From the NCBI GenBank assembly GCA_026122235.1, contig JAOCZM010000285.1, positions 2,604,001 to 2,668,000 on the forward strand: DNA of 64,000 nt, read 5' to 3'. A program made the translations under genes and the position numbers. Shown piece by piece: positions 44,256 through 57,344 of the stretch. The DNA comes from Vinca minor (taxonomy: Eukaryota; Streptophyta; Magnoliopsida; Gentianales; Apocynaceae). The notes beneath the pieces are model-generated. The model did not search any database, was not told where the DNA came from, and was given only the letters and a program-made list of their open reading frames with translations. Each line of letters starts with the position of its first letter. The first letter of the stretch is position 1.

Positions 44256-45501
44256 GTGTTTGTTGCTCGTAATGGTTTATTCCTTGAAAGGGAATTTATT
44301 TCCAAAGAGGATAGTGGGAGTAAGATCCATCTTGAGGAAATTCAAGATCCCCAAATAACATTTGAACCAAATTTGGAAGTTCAAGCAAGCTCACGTACTG
44401 ATACTGAGCTTCAATCTTTGACACAAGGCCCAAGGAGGTCGAGTCGGGTACATCAACGGCTTGAGATATATGGATTTCTCGTGACTGATGATCATCAGGT
44501 TGAACTGATTGATCAAGATGAACCCACTACCTACAAAGAGGCAATTCGTAGTTCTGAGTCAAATAAGTGGCTAGAAGCTATGAAGTCTGAGATGCAATCC
44601 ATGTACGATAACCAAGTGTGGACTTTGGTTGAGCCACTCGAAGGGTGTAAGGTCATTGATAACAAATGGTGTTTCAAAAAGAAAACCAACATGGATGGTA
44701 ATGTACACACTTTTAAATATCGACTAGTAGTTAAAGGTTATAGACAAGTTCATGGTATTGACTATGACGAAACCTTTTCTCCTGTCGTTATGATAAAGTC
44801 TATTAGGATTTTACTTGCCATAGACACATATTATGACTATGAGATATGGAAAATGGACGTTAAGACTGCGTTTCTTAATGGAAACCTTCTCGAGGATGTG
44901 TATATGACACAACCCGGGGGGTTTGTTGATCCAACAAATCCTAGCAAAGTGTGTAAGCTTCAAAGGTCCATTTATGGATTGAAGCAAGCATCTCAAAGCT
45001 GGAATCGTCGCTTTGATGAACGTATTAAAGAATTTGGTTTCATCAAAAAACGAAGACGAGCCTTGTGTTTATAAGAAAGTAACTAATAATGTAGTAGTGT
45101 TCCTTGTGCTTTATATGGATGACATCTTACTGATTGGAAATGACATCCCTACATTACAAAGCGTAAATGCTTGGTTGGGGAAGTGCTTTTCCATGAAAGA
45201 CTTAGGCGAGGCTACATACATTTTGGGGATACAAATCTATAGAGATAGATCTAACAAAATGATTGGCCTAAGCCAGAGTGGATACATTGACAAGTGCATC
45301 GAAGCGGTTCGGTTTGCAAGACTCAAAAAGGGATTCTTGCCCATGTCACATGGCATTAAACTCAGTAGAACTCAAGGACCTTCCACAAAGGAGGACCAAG
45401 AGCGCATGAGTAAGATCCCATATGCTTCAGCCATTGGGTCTATTATGTACGCCATTATATGCACTCGTCCCGGATGTCTCATTCGCTTTAAGTATGACTA
45501 G
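44256..45501 (+). pseudogene. pol: Copia 2 reverse transcriptase region
   Basis: It continues in frame after the stop at 44243: linker, then RT with WCFKKKTNMDGNVHTFKYRL, YDETFSPVV, KMDVKTAFLNG and SIYGLKQASQSWN. Near 45047 a run of six A replaces the five of Copia 1, shifting the frame, and the first piece ends at 45074. The second piece (45013-45501) has the catalytic VLYMDDILLIG and SMKDLGEATYILGI, and ends after a further shift near 45475. RT motifs are all present in sequence; the domain is split. Confidence 0.9.
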
Positions 45502-46109
45502 CGAGATATCAATCGACCACGGAGAGTAACATTGGGATCTGCGATCAAGAGCATTCTTGAGTGCTTGAGAAGGACTAAAGATATGTTCTTGGTTTACGGA
45601 GGTCGGGAAGGAAGTCTTGTTGTAAATGGTTACACTGACGCAAGCTTCCGGGACCGATGTAGATGATTATAGATCGTAATCTGGGTTTTTGTGTTTTGTT
45701 TGAATGGAGGTGTTATGTGCTGGAAGAGCTCAAAGCAAGAAACCGTGGCCGACTCTACAATGTAAGTCGAGTATCTAGCTGCCTCTTAGCAGCTAAAGAA
45801 GTTGTTTGGATCGGGGAAGTTTGTTGATGAATTAGGTGTCGTCCCTAGCATTGTGAACCCAGTAGACCTCTATTGTGATAGTACTGGTGCCATTTCACAA
45901 GCTAAGGAACCTAGATCTCACCAACGATCTAAACACATTCTCAAGCGTTTCTATCTGATTAGAGAGATCATTGACAGATGAGACGTTAGTATTTGCAAAG
46001 TTCATACATACGACAACATTGCAGATCCATTGACCAAGCCACTCCTGCAGCCTAAACATGAGAGTCATACTAGGTCAATGGGACTGAGGATCATGTATGA
46101 TTGGACCTA
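45502..46109 (+). pseudogene. pol: Copia 2 RNase H remnant
   Basis: Frameshifted and stop-ridden sequence homologous to the RNase H of Copia 1. GYTDAS, the SSKQETVADS-like segment and LYCDSTGAISQAKEP can be read in different frames. It ends at MGLRIMYDWT followed by a TAG at 46108-46110, just before the polypurine tract. Confidence 0.8.
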
Positions 46110-46110
46110 G

Positions 46111-46124
46111 GGCAAGTGGGAGAT
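46111..46124 (+). other. Copia 2 polypurine tract
   Basis: GGCAAGTGGGAGAT directly precedes the 3' LTR start TGTTAG. Confidence 0.8.
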
Positions 46125-47654
46125 TGTTAGTAGTGCCCTAGGACCATTAGCATATGTTGTACGTTTTATATATTTTTTTTTTTTGAGCATTTCATCTGAA
46201 TAGTTAATTTTTCTTATGAACATCAAATGCGTGATTTGATAGTAAAACTCATTTGCTTATGTAATTACTATTCTAGTTGTCCCTAGTTTTATGTAATCTA
46301 CTTTACAAAGACATAAAACTGGTATGATGTTTGATTGATGAGTATGTCTTACTAATCATGTGTAATGAGTACAAATAATATCATAGATGCAATGTATTGA
46401 GATATATCGTATCGGGCGTGATCCGTTAGAGAAGTAATACTTCATGGTCCTTAGTCATAAGTATTACTACCTCAATACTATTTTAGAATCCTTAGACATT
46501 ATGTCTCCATTGATTCTAGCATGAATGGAGCCACGTTTTGACTCAGTCGTACGTTGCTTTTAATCGAGTAATCAATACGACTGATGATCGGATGTAGTGT
46601 TCTACCATGGCTTGAATATGGGAGGCATTGCAAGGAATTTGTCCCTCTCTTATAAGAGAGAGATATCCATGGGCCCCTTGATAGGGAAAGACTGTTTAAA
46701 TGCATGGCCGTGCTCAAACGTATTTAATAAAGTGGTTATTAAATATTGTTTGATGGAACAGTCTACCTGGAGATCGAGCATAAATATAATTAAGCCTTAT
46801 AAGGGTGACGACTACCATGCCTTATGCTTAATTAGGATATCGTGAGACAAAGGGATTAAATAGTGGATTGATATTAGGTTCCACCGTAAATTCATTCACT
46901 TTGGGTAGTCACAATGTCCTGCTAGGGACCGCTTGTGATTTATGAACACACTACTACTACTAAGTGTGTTTTCATTGCCATTGTGATATGAACCTACAGG
47001 GTCACACGCATAGACGAGCTAACGAGCTTCATGTCCAGATTCAAAGAATCTAGAATGTGTCTAGGTTCATTGTATAGGACATTTATTTTTCTGAGGATAA
47101 TAAGACGTTATTATTCGAATTAGAGATAAGGGGGCATTTTCGGTATAGATGGGATTATGTGGGAGTTGTTGTTATCCGATAAAGACTCCCACTACCAGCA
47201 GAAGTCTAGGGGACGTGGGAGTTAAAGACTCCCACTGCCAGAAGATGTGGAGCGGACATGGGAGTTATTCTGGAAACAACCTCTCACTCCTTATATAAAC
47301 CTCTCTTGTCCGAAACCTTAGGGTTAGATTTTTGTCAGCCGAAATACCAAGAAATCCAGAAAACTATTTTCTACCTCCCTTTCACTCTAATTCCCGAAAC
47401 TCAGAAAAACAAAGAGCTGGCACTCGCTGCCCGTTTCGTCGCGTGGATACCGGTAGGGAGTAATTCCGCAAGGGAAGACTCAAGGTGATCGTTGCAGAGA
47501 GCATAAAGACAGAATCTTTAATTCAAGAGTCAGATTCTTGAGCCAAGAAACTTAAGTCTTTTTCTTGTATTTTTCTATTCGTTTTGTATGAGCGGATCCT
47601 TCAGATGAGAACTCATGGGTGTTTGGAACGAGTTTCCGCCCATGAATCCCTTCA
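46125..47654 (+). repeat. Copia 2 3' LTR
   Basis: 1530 bp from TGTTAGTAGTGCCC to AATCCCTTCA. The GyN3 LTR resumes at 47655 with AATCAACCTTGCGGG. Confidence 0.92.
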
Positions 47655-47765
47655 AATCAACCTTGCGGGAGAAAGGTTGTTTATATTCCCCATAAACTGT
47701 TCGAGATAGAGAAAGATCGGACATTCAAGCCGAACCTTAGTATTCTGTACAACGGTTCCGCATCA

Positions 47766-49089
47766 GATTACAAAAAAAAATAAAAAAAAATATCATTGCA
47801 TGATCGTTTGTCGAGGGATTGAAAATCAAGAAACGTCAAGATTGATTCGAATTTCAAGGGGCAGCCGTGAATGAATTTTGACAAGGAGCAGCCGTGAGTT
47901 CAAGAAGATCAACTTTAAAGAAAATCAAGAAGCTTAAAGACTCCATCTTTTCAAGATTACACAAATTAATGCAAAGATGAGGCAACAATTTGATCAAGAA
48001 GATGACAACTTTGATTATGATGATAAAAGGTATGGCTTCCAGCATATAACAAAATCAAGATATGATGATTCTTATTTTTTATCCATATGATCCGCAAAGG
48101 GATAATTTTTTTTAGCAAGTTTGCAACCCTATTGATGAAATAAAGATTCCATCTTTTGAAGGTACGAATGAGGCGGAATTATTATTTGAATGGATACATA
48201 AACTTAATAACATGTTTGCTAGTCATGATTATTCGGAGGGTAGAAAGGTAAAGATGGAAGCCAAGGGATTTTTTAGTATTGCATCATAGTGGTGGCAAGA
48301 GGAATGTATAATTAGGCGAAGAGCGGGACAACGACCTATCGATAGTTGGAATGAATTGAAAGCTGTGATGAAACGAAAATTTGTGAACCCGTATTACTTT
48401 GTTGAACAAGCCAAGAGGTTACAAAGGCTTACACAACGTTCCAAATCGATAGATGAATATTATGAAGAGATGCGATTAGCCCTGATTCGAGTTGACATTC
48501 AAGAAGATATGGAAGCTGCATTGATCGATTCTTGGCAGGTTTGATTGATGATATTAGGCCAACGGTGGAAAGAGCTAATCATGTTGATCTTATGGAGATG
48601 GTGGACCATGCAGAGCAAATTGAGAGGCAAATCAAAGAGAAGAATAAAGGGACTAATTCGGCTAAATTTTCACATTGGAAAAAGCCAAATCAGCCCCCTT
48701 CAAATTCTTGTGTTGGGCTGCGGCAAAGTGAAGATAATAGCTATATTGGGGATGCCAAAACAGCCACAATCCTAGAAATAGATAGCCAAACATCGCCATT
48801 ACATCTTTGAAGGCATCGATGAAAGAACTATGGAAAGGCATGGAACGACTAGATGAATACATCAAAAATCGGGAAATTCAAGAAGAAGCCGAGATCATAG
48901 TAGAAAGCTTGCCAAAGAATGATATAATACAAGATGATACAAATTTGGAAAGTGAAGAAGACAAGGATGAAGCCGAGCCAAAGTTCAAAAGTTTGCCAAA
49001 AGATGAGTTGAAAGAAAAGATTGATCTTGTTATTGCATCCCGCGATCTAGATGATTCGAGGACGAATCCTTTTCGAGAGAGAGAGAGGA
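47766..49089 (+). pseudogene. GyN3 unit 2 internal region: dead gag
   Basis: The leader with a poly-A run (47770-47800) is followed by a possible start ATG at 47977 (MRQQFDQEDDNFDYDD). The Gag frame has a TAG before QVCNPIDEIK (near 48112) and a TAG in IAS*WWQEE (near 48287), where unit 0 has Lys. A frameshift lies near 48540 and another near 48793 (ACATCGCC for ACATCCGCC). The last open piece, 48807-49136, encodes an acidic coiled-coil-like segment (MKELWKGMERLDEYIKNREI) ending in the pol-tail motif RTNPF. No zinc knuckle, protease, RT or integrase. This description holds for all later units except where noted. Confidence 0.88.
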
Positions 49090-49681
49090 TGATACGGTAC
49101 TATCCGGGAAGATTCAAGAGGCCATTTCATAATTAACTCATATATTCCAAATACAAGCTTCAAAGTAAAGCCTTTGTTCCATGTGTTGAAAGTATCTATT
49201 TTAAAGGTTCAAGAGTTAAAGAAGCCTTCAAATAAAGCTAGACACAAGGATCAAAGTCATCTAATAGCATTTGAAGGAAAGATACATAATTGGAAGGAAA
49301 ATGGTTGAAAGGGTATTTTAGTAATTTGATAATTAAAGTCTATTGTAGACTTTAATTATATTGTTTAATTAGCCATGTTGGCCGAAATAAGCTAGCTAAG
49401 TAATTGGACATGTTGTCCTTGATGTTAGGTAGTGTTTTTAGTTATCTAGGAGTTGTAGAGTCCATAGTTACTTTGTGTTTCATTCTCTACGTAGAATTCA
49501 TTCATCCCTTTGAGTTACTGTATCAATAAGTTTGGTTTATACTTACTGTGGTGTTTCAGCCCCCATTGATAGTCAACCTTGCGGGAGAAAGGTTGTTTAT
49601 ATTCCCCATAAATTGTTCGAGATAGAGAAAGATCGGGCATTCAAGCCGAACCTTAGTATTCTGTACAACGGTTCCGCATCA
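49090..49681 (+). repeat. GyN3 LTR, unit 3 (592 bp, promoter region deleted)
   Basis: Relative to unit 0 it lacks 14 bp of the 5' hairpin and about 114 bp between GTTGTAGAGTCC and TAGTTACTTTG, the stretch that holds the TATTTAAG promoter palindrome. The 3' end GGTTCCGCATCA is followed by GATTACAAAAAA, with no primer-binding site. Confidence 0.92.
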
Positions 49682-50998
49682 GATTACAAAAAAAAATAAA
49701 AATACTGTTCGCAGTACTGTTCGTCAGGATTGAAAATCAAGAAACGTCAAGATTGATTCGAATTTCAAGGGGCAGCCGTGAATGAATTTGACAAGGAGCA
49801 GCCGTGAGTTCAAGAAGATCAACTTTAAAGAAAATCAAGAAGCTTAAAGACTCCATCTTTTCAAGATTACACAAATTAATGCAAAGATGGGGCAACAATT
49901 TGATCAAGAAGATGACAACTTTGATTATGATGATAAAAGGTATGGCTTCCAACATATAACAAAATCAAGATATGATGATTCTTATTTTTATCCATATGAT
50001 CCGCAAAGGGATAATTTTTTTTAGCAAGTTTGCAACCCTATTGATGAAATAAAGATTCCATCTTTTGAAGGTACGAATGAGGCGGAATTATTATTTGAAT
50101 GGATACATAAACTTAATAACATGTTTGCTAGTCATGATTATTCGGAGGGTAGAAAGGTAAAGATGGAAGCCAAGGGATTTTTTAGTATTGCATCATAGTG
50201 GTGGCAAGAGGAATGTATAATTAGGCGAAGAGCGGGACAACGACCTATCGATAGTTGGAATGAATTGAAAGCTGTGATGAAACGAAAATTTGTGAACCCG
50301 TATTACTTTGTTGAACAAGCCAAGAGGTTACAAAGGCTTACACAACGTTCCAAATCGATAGATGAATATTATGAAGAGATGCGATTAGCCCTGATTCGAG
50401 TTGACATTCAAGAAGATATGGAAGCTGCATTGATCGATTCTTGGCAGGTTTGATTGATGATATTAGGCCAACGGTGGAAAGAGCTAATCATGTTGATCTT
50501 ATGGAGATGGTGGACCATGCAGAGCAAATTGAGAGGCAAATCAAAGAGAAGAATAAAGGGACTAATTCGGCTAAATTTTCACATTGGAAAAAGCCAAATC
50601 AGCCCCCTTCAAATTCTTGTGTTGGGCTGCGGCAAAGTGAAGATAATAGCTATATTGGGGATGCCAAAACAGCCACAATCCTAGAAATAGATAGCCAAAC
50701 ATCGCCATTACATCTTTGAAGGCATCGATGAAAGAACTATGGAAAGGCATGGAACGACTAGATGAATACATCAAAAATCGGGAAATTCAAGAAGAAGCCG
50801 AGATCATAGTAGAAAGCTTGCCAAAGAATGATATAATACAAGATGATACAAATTTGGAAAGTGAAGAAGACAAGGATGAAGCCGAGCCAAAGTTCAAAAG
50901 TTTGCCAAAAGATGAGTTGAAAGAAAAGATTGATCTTGTTATTGCATCCCGCGATCTAGATGATTCGAGGACGAATCCTTTTCGAGAGAGAGAGAGGA
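49682..50998 (+). pseudogene. GyN3 unit 3 dead gag
   Basis: Nearly identical to the unit 2 internal region. It has a possible ATG at 49887 and the same two stops and same frameshifts. Acidic piece 50716-51042. Confidence 0.9.
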
Positions 50999-51593
50999 TG
51001 ATACGGTACTATCCCGGGAAGATTCAAGAGGCCATTTCATAATTAACTCATATATTCCAAATACAAGCTTCAAAGTAAAGCCTTTGTTCCATGTGTTGAA
51101 AGTATCTATTTTAAAGGTTCAAGAGTTAAAGAAGCCTTCAAATAAAGCTAGACACAAGGATCAAAGTCATCTAATAGCATTTGAAGGAAAGATACATAAT
51201 TGGAAGGAAAATGGTTGAAAGGGTATTTTAGTAATTTGATAATTAAAGTCTATTGTAGACTTTAATTATATTGTTTAATTAGCCATGTTGGCGAAATAAG
51301 CTAGCTAAGTAATTGGACATGTTGTCCTTGATGTTAGGTAGTGTTTTTAGTTATCTAGGAGTTGTAGAGTCCATAGTTACTTTGTGTTTCATTCTCTACG
51401 TCGAATTCATTCATCCCTTTGAGTTACTGTATCAATAAGTTTGGTTTATACTTACTGTGGTGTTTCAAACTCCCCATTGATAGTCAACCTTGCGGGAGAA
51501 AGGTTGTTTATATTCCCCATAAATTGTTCGAGATAGAGAAAGATCGGGCATTCAAGCCGAACCTTAGTATTCCAGTACAACGGTTCCCGCATC
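50999..51593 (+). repeat. GyN3 LTR, unit 4
   Basis: About 595 bp with the shared promoter deletion. It differs from unit 3 mainly at CCG and CTG/CAG positions, for example ATTCCAGTAC for ATTCTGTAC and TTGGCGAAAT for TTGGCCGAAAT. Confidence 0.9.
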
Positions 51594-52916
51594 GATTACA
51601 AAAAAAAATAAAAAATACATGTCAGCAGATCGTTTCGTCAGGATTGAAAATCAAGAAACGTCAAGATTGATTCGAATTTCAAGGGGCAGCCGTGAATGAA
51701 TTTGACAAGGAGCAGCCGTGAGTTCAAGAAGATCAACTTTAAAGAAAATCAAGAAGCTTAAAGACTCCATCTTTTCAAGATTACACAAATTAATGCAAAG
51801 ATGGGGCAACAATTTGATCAAGAAGATGACAACTTTGATTATGATGATAAAAGGTATGGCTTCCAACATATAACAAAATCAAGATATGATGATTCTTATT
51901 TTTTATCCATATGATCCGCAAAGGGATAATTTTTTTTAGCAAGTTTGCAAACCTATTGATGAAATAAAGATTCCATCTTTTGAAGGTACGAATGAGGCGG
52001 AATTATTATTTGAATGGATACATAAACTTAATAACATGTTTGCTAGTCATGATTATTCGGAGGGTAGAAAGGTAAAGATGGAAGCCAAGGGATTTTTTTA
52101 GTATTGCATCATAGTGGTGGCAAGAGGAATGTATAATTAGGCGAAGAGCGGGACAACGACCTATCGATAGTTGGAATGAATTGAAAGTCGTGATGAAACG
52201 AAAATTTGTGAACCCGTATTACTTTGTTGAACAAGCCAAGAGGTTACAAAGGCTTACACAACGTTCCAAATCGATAGATGAATATTATGAAGAGATGCGA
52301 TTAGCCCCGATTCGAGTTGACATTCAAGAAGATATGGAAGTCGCATTGATCGATTCTTGGCGAGGTTTGATTGATGATATTAGGCCAACGGTGGAAAGAG
52401 CTAATCATGTTGATCTTATGGAGATGGTGGACCATGCAGAGCAAATTGAGAGGCAAATCAAAGAGAAGAATAAAGGGACTAATTCGGCTAAATTTTCACA
52501 TTGGAAAAAAGCCAAATCAGCCCCCTTCAAATTCTTGTGTTGGGCTGCGGCAAAGTGAAGATAATAGCTATATTGGGGATGCCAAAACAGCCACAATCCT
52601 AGAAATAGATAGCCAAACATCGCCATTACATCTTTGAAGGCATCGATGAAAGAACTATGGAAAGGCATGGAACGACTAGATGAATACATCAAAAATCGGG
52701 AAATTCAAGAAGAAGCCGAGATCATAGTAGAAAGCTTGCCAAAGAATGATATAATACAAGATGATACAAATTTGGAAAGTGAAGAAGACAAGGATGAAGC
52801 CGAGCCAAAGTTCAAAAGTTTGCCAAAAGATGAGTTGAAAGAAAAGATTGATCTTGTTATTGCATCCCGCGATCTAGATGATTCGAGGACGAATCCTTTT
52901 CGAGAGAGAGAGAGGA
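51594..52916 (+). pseudogene. GyN3 unit 4 dead gag
   Basis: ATG at 51801. It has the shared stops. The frame 52181-52558 reads across the frameshift seen in other units because CAGG became CGAGG near 52361. Acidic piece 52634-52960. Confidence 0.88.
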
Positions 52917-53513
52917 TGATACGGTACTATCCCGGGAAGATTCAAGAGGCCATTTCATAATTAACTCATATATTCCAAATACAAGCTTCAAAGTAAAGCC
53001 TTTGTTCCATGTGTTGAAAGTATCTATTTTAAAGGTTCAAGAGTTAAAGAAGCCTTCAAATAAAGCTAGACACAAGGATCAAAGTCATCTAATAGCATTT
53101 GAAGGAAAGATACATAATTGGAAGGAAAATGGTTGAAAGGGTATTTTAGTAATTTGATAATTAAAGTCTATTGTAGACTTTAATTATATTGTTTAATTAG
53201 CCATGTTGGCGAAATAAGCTAGCTAAGTAATTGGACATGTTGTCCTTGATGTTAGGTAGTGTTTTTAGTTATCTAGGAGTTGTAGAGTCCATAGTTACTT
53301 TGTGTTTCATTCTCTACGTAGAATTCATTCATCCCTTTGAAAGTTACTCGTATCAATAAGTTTGGTTTATACTTACTGTGGTGTTTCAGCCCCCCATTGA
53401 TAGTCAACCTTGCGGGAGAAAGGTTGTTTATATTCCCCATAAATTGTTCGAGATAGAGAAAGATCGGGCATTCAAGCCGAACCTTAGTATTTCAGTACAA
53501 CGGTTCCCGCATC
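52917..53513 (+). repeat. GyN3 LTR, unit 5
   Basis: About 597 bp, same deletion. The end reads GGTTCCCGCATC, one extra C and a lost CAG compared with unit 3. Confidence 0.9.
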
Positions 53514-54835
53514 GATTACAAAAAAAAATAAAAATACTGTTCAGTGATCGTTTGCGTCGGGATTGAAAATCAAGAAACGTCAAGATTGATTCGAATTTCA
53601 AGGGGCAGCCGTGAATGAATTTGACAAGGAGCAACCGTGAGTTCAAGAAGATCAACTTTAAAGAAAATCAAGAAGCTTAAAGACTCCATCTTTTCAAGAT
53701 TACACAAATTAATGCAAAGATGGGGCAACAATTTGATCAAGAAGATGACAACTTTGATTATGATGATAAAAGGTATGGCTTCCAACATATAACAAAAATC
53801 AAGATATGATGATTCTTATTTTTATCCATATGATCCGCAAAGGGATAATTTTTTTTAGCAAGTTTGCAACCCTATTGATGAAATAAAGATTCCATCTTTT
53901 GAAGGTACGAATGAGGCGGAATTATTATTTGAATGGATACATAAACTTAATAACATGTTTGCTAGTCATGATTATTCGGAGGGTAGAAAGGTAAAGATGG
54001 AAGCCAAGGGATTTTTTTAGTATTGCATCATAGTGGTGGCAAGAGGAATGTATAATTAGGCGAAGAGCGGGACAACGACCTATCGATAGTTGGAATGAAT
54101 TGAAAGCTGTGATGAAACGAAAATTTGTGAACCCGTATTACTTTGTTGAACAAGCCAAGAGGTTACAAAGGCTTACACAACGTTCCAAATCGATAGATGA
54201 ATATTATGAAGAGATGCGATTAGCCCTGATTCGAGTTGACATTCAAGAAGATATGGAAGTCGCATTGATCGATTCTTGGCAGGTTTGATTGATGATATTA
54301 GGCCAACGGTGGAAAGAGCTAATCATGTTGATCTTATGGAGATGGTGGACCATGCAGAGCAAATTGAGAGGCAAATCAAAGAGAAGAATAAAGGGACTAA
54401 TTCGGCTAAATTTTCACATTGGAAAAAGCCAAATCAGCCCCCCTTCAAATTCTTGTGTTGGGCTGCGGCAAAGTGAAGATAATAGCTATATTGGGGATGC
54501 CAAAACAGCCACAATCCTAGAAATAGATAGCCAAACATCGCCATTACATCTTTGAAGGCATCGATGAAAGAACTATGGAAAGGCATGGAACGACTAGATG
54601 AATACATCAAAAATCGGGAAATTCAAGAAGAAGCCGAGATCATAGTAGAAAGCTTGCCAAAGAATGATATAATACAAGATGATACAAATTTGGAAAGTGA
54701 AGAAGACAAGGATGAAGCCGAGCCAAAGTTCAAAAGTTTGCCAAAAGATGAGTTGAAAGAAAAGATTGATCTTGTTATTGCATCCCGCGATCTAGATGAT
54801 TCGAGGGACGAATCCTTTTCGAGAGAGAGAGAGGA
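53514..54835 (+). pseudogene. GyN3 unit 5 dead gag
   Basis: ATG at 53720; shared stops. One extra G in the RTNPF coding stretch (near 54807) shifts the end of the acidic piece 54552-54878. Confidence 0.88.
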
Positions 54836-55429
54836 TGATACGGTACTATCCGGGAAGATTCAAGAGGCCATTTCATAATTAACTCATATATTCCAAATAC
54901 AAGCTTCAAAGTAAAGCCTTTGTTCCATGTGTTGAAAGTATCTATTTTAAAGGTTCAAGAGTTAAAGAAGCCTTCAAATAAAGCTAGACACAAGGATCAA
55001 AGTCATCTAATAGCATTTGAAGGAAAGATACATAATTGGAAGGAAAATGGTTGAAAGGGTATTTTAGTAATTTGATAATTAAAGTCTATTGTAGACTTTA
55101 ATTATATTGTTTAATTAGCCATGTTGGCGAAATAAGCTAGCTAAGTAATTGGACATGTTGTCCTTGATGTTAGGTAGTGTTTTTAGTTATCTAGGAGTTG
55201 TAGAGTCCATAGTTACTTTGTGTTTCATTCTCTACGTAGAATTCATTCATCCCTTTGAGTTCATTTGTATCAATAAGTTTGGTTTATACTTACTGTGGTG
55301 TTTCAGCTCCCATTGATAGTCAACCTTGCGGGAGAAAGGTTGTTTATATTCCCCATAAATTGTTCGAGATAGAGAAAGATCGGGCATTCAAGCCGAACCT
55401 TAGTATTTCAGTACAACGGTTCCCGCATC
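54836..55429 (+). repeat. GyN3 LTR, unit 6
   Basis: About 594 bp, same deletion and the same CCG/CAG-site differences as units 4 and 5. Confidence 0.9.
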
Positions 55430-56752
55430 GATTACAAAAAAAAATAAAAAATACTGTTAGCAGATCGTTTGGTCAGGATTGAAAATCAAGAAACGTCAAG
55501 ATTGATTCGAATTTCAAAGGGGCAGCCGTGAATGAATTTGACAAGGAGCAGCCGTGAGTTCAAGAAGATCAACTTTAAAGAAAATCAAGAAGCTTAAAGA
55601 CTCCATCTTTTCAAGATTACACAAATTAATGCAAAGATGGGGCAACAATTTGATCAAGAAGATGACAACTTTGATTATGATGATAAAAGGTATGGCTTCC
55701 AACATATAACAAAATCAAGATATGATGATTCTTATTTTTTATCCATATGATCCGCAAAGGGATAATTTTTTTTTAGCAAGTTTGCAACCCTATTGATGAA
55801 ATAAAGATTCCATCTTTTGAAGGTACGAATGAGGCGGAATTATTATTTGAATGGATACATAAACTTAATAACATGTTTGCTAGTCATGATTATTCGGAGG
55901 GTAGAAAGGTAAAGATGGAAGCCAAGGGATTTTTTAGTATTGCATCATAGTGGTGGCAAGAGGAATGTATAATTAGGCGAAGAGCGGGACAACGACCTAT
56001 TGATAGTTGGAATGAATTGAAAGCTGTGATGAAACGAAAATTTGTGAACCCGTATTACTTTGTTGAACAAGCCAAGAGGTTACAAAGGCTTACACAACGT
56101 TCCAAATCGATAGATGAATATTATGAAGAGATGCGATTAGCCCCGATTCGAGTTGACATTCAAGAAGATATGGAAGTCTGCATTGATCGATTCTTGGCGA
56201 GTTTGATTGATGATATTAGGCCAACGGTGGAAAGAGCTAATCATGTTGATCTTATGGAGATGGTGGACCATGCAGAGCAAATTGAGAGGCAAATCAAAGA
56301 GAAGAATAAAGGGACTAATTCGGCTAAATTTTCACATTGGAAAAAGCCAAATCAGCCCCCCTTCAAATTCTTGTGTTGGGCTGCGGCAAAGTGAAGATAA
56401 TAGCTATATTGGGGATGCCAAAACAGCCACAATCCTAGAAATAGATAGCCAAACATCGCCATTACATCTTTGAAGGCATCGATGAAAGAACTATGGAAAG
56501 GCATGGAACGACTAGATGAATACATCAAAAATCGGGAAATTCAAGAAGAAGCCGAGATCATAGTAGAAAGCTTGCCAAAGAATGATATAATACAAGATGA
56601 TACAAATTTGGAAAGTGAAGAAGACAAGGATGAAGCCGAGCCAAAGTTCAAAAGTTTGCCAAAAGATGAGTTGAAAGAAAAGATTGATCTTGTTATTGCA
56701 TCCCGCGATCTAGATGATTCGAGGACGAATCCTTTTCGAGAGAGAGAGAGGA
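55430..56752 (+). pseudogene. GyN3 unit 6 dead gag
   Basis: ATG at 55637; shared stops. The frame 56017-56394 reads across the usual frameshift because of changes at two CTG/CAG sites (near 56178 and 56198). Acidic piece 56470-56799. Confidence 0.88.
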
Positions 56753-57344
56753 TGATACGGTACTATCCGGGAAGATTCAAGAGGCCATTTCATAATTAAC
56801 TCATATATTCCAAATACAAGCTTCAAAGTAAAGCCTTTGTTCCATGTGTTGAAAGTATCTATTTTAAAGGTTCAAGAGTTAAAGAAGCCTTCAAATAAAG
56901 CTAGACACAAGGATCAAAGTCATCTAATAGCATTTGAAGGAAAGATACATAATTGGAAGGAAAATGGTTGAAAGGGTATTTTAGTAATTTGATAATTAAA
57001 GTCTATTGTAGACTTTAATTATATTGTTTAATTAGCCATGTTGGCCGAAATAAGCTAGCTAAGTAATTGGACATGTTGTCCTTGATGTTAGGTAGTGTTT
57101 TTAGTTATCTAGGAGTTGTAGAGTCCATAGTTACTTTGTGTTTCATTCTCTACGTAGAATTCATTCATCCCTTTGAGTTACTGTATCAATAAGTTTGGTT
57201 TATACTTACTGTGGTGTTTCAGCCCCCATTGATAGTCAACCTTGCGGGAGAAAGGTTGTTTATATTCCCCATAAATTGTTCGAGATAGAGAAAGATCGGG
57301 CATTCAAGCCGAACCTTAGTATTCTGTACAACGGTTCCGCATCA
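56753..57344 (+). repeat. GyN3 LTR, unit 7
   Basis: 592 bp, returning to the unit 3 sequence type. Confidence 0.92.

Larger units (their letters stand above)
40648..47654 (+). mobile_element. Copia element 2 (plus), 5' LTR truncated
   Basis: About 7 kb: a 5' LTR remnant of 190 bp (40648-40836), primer-binding site, long leader, gag-pol and a complete 3' LTR (46125-47654). It lies in the unit 2 GyN3 LTR. No TSD is found, because the left end was lost together with part of the host LTR. Its gag-pol frame is the longest open frame in the window. Confidence 0.9.
38625..47765 (+). repeat. GyN3 LTR, unit 2, interrupted by two Copia insertions
   Basis: Surviving parts are 38625-39068, 40621-40647 and 47655-47765. 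A Copia solo LTR sits at 39069-40615 (TSD GGGAT). After only about 30 more bases of LTR a second Copia begins. Sequence expected between 40647 and 47655 (about 130 bp, including the region before the LTR 3' end) is missing. Near its 5' end the hairpin arms read GAGGCCATTT/AAATGGCCTC, a compensated variant. Confidence 0.85.
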
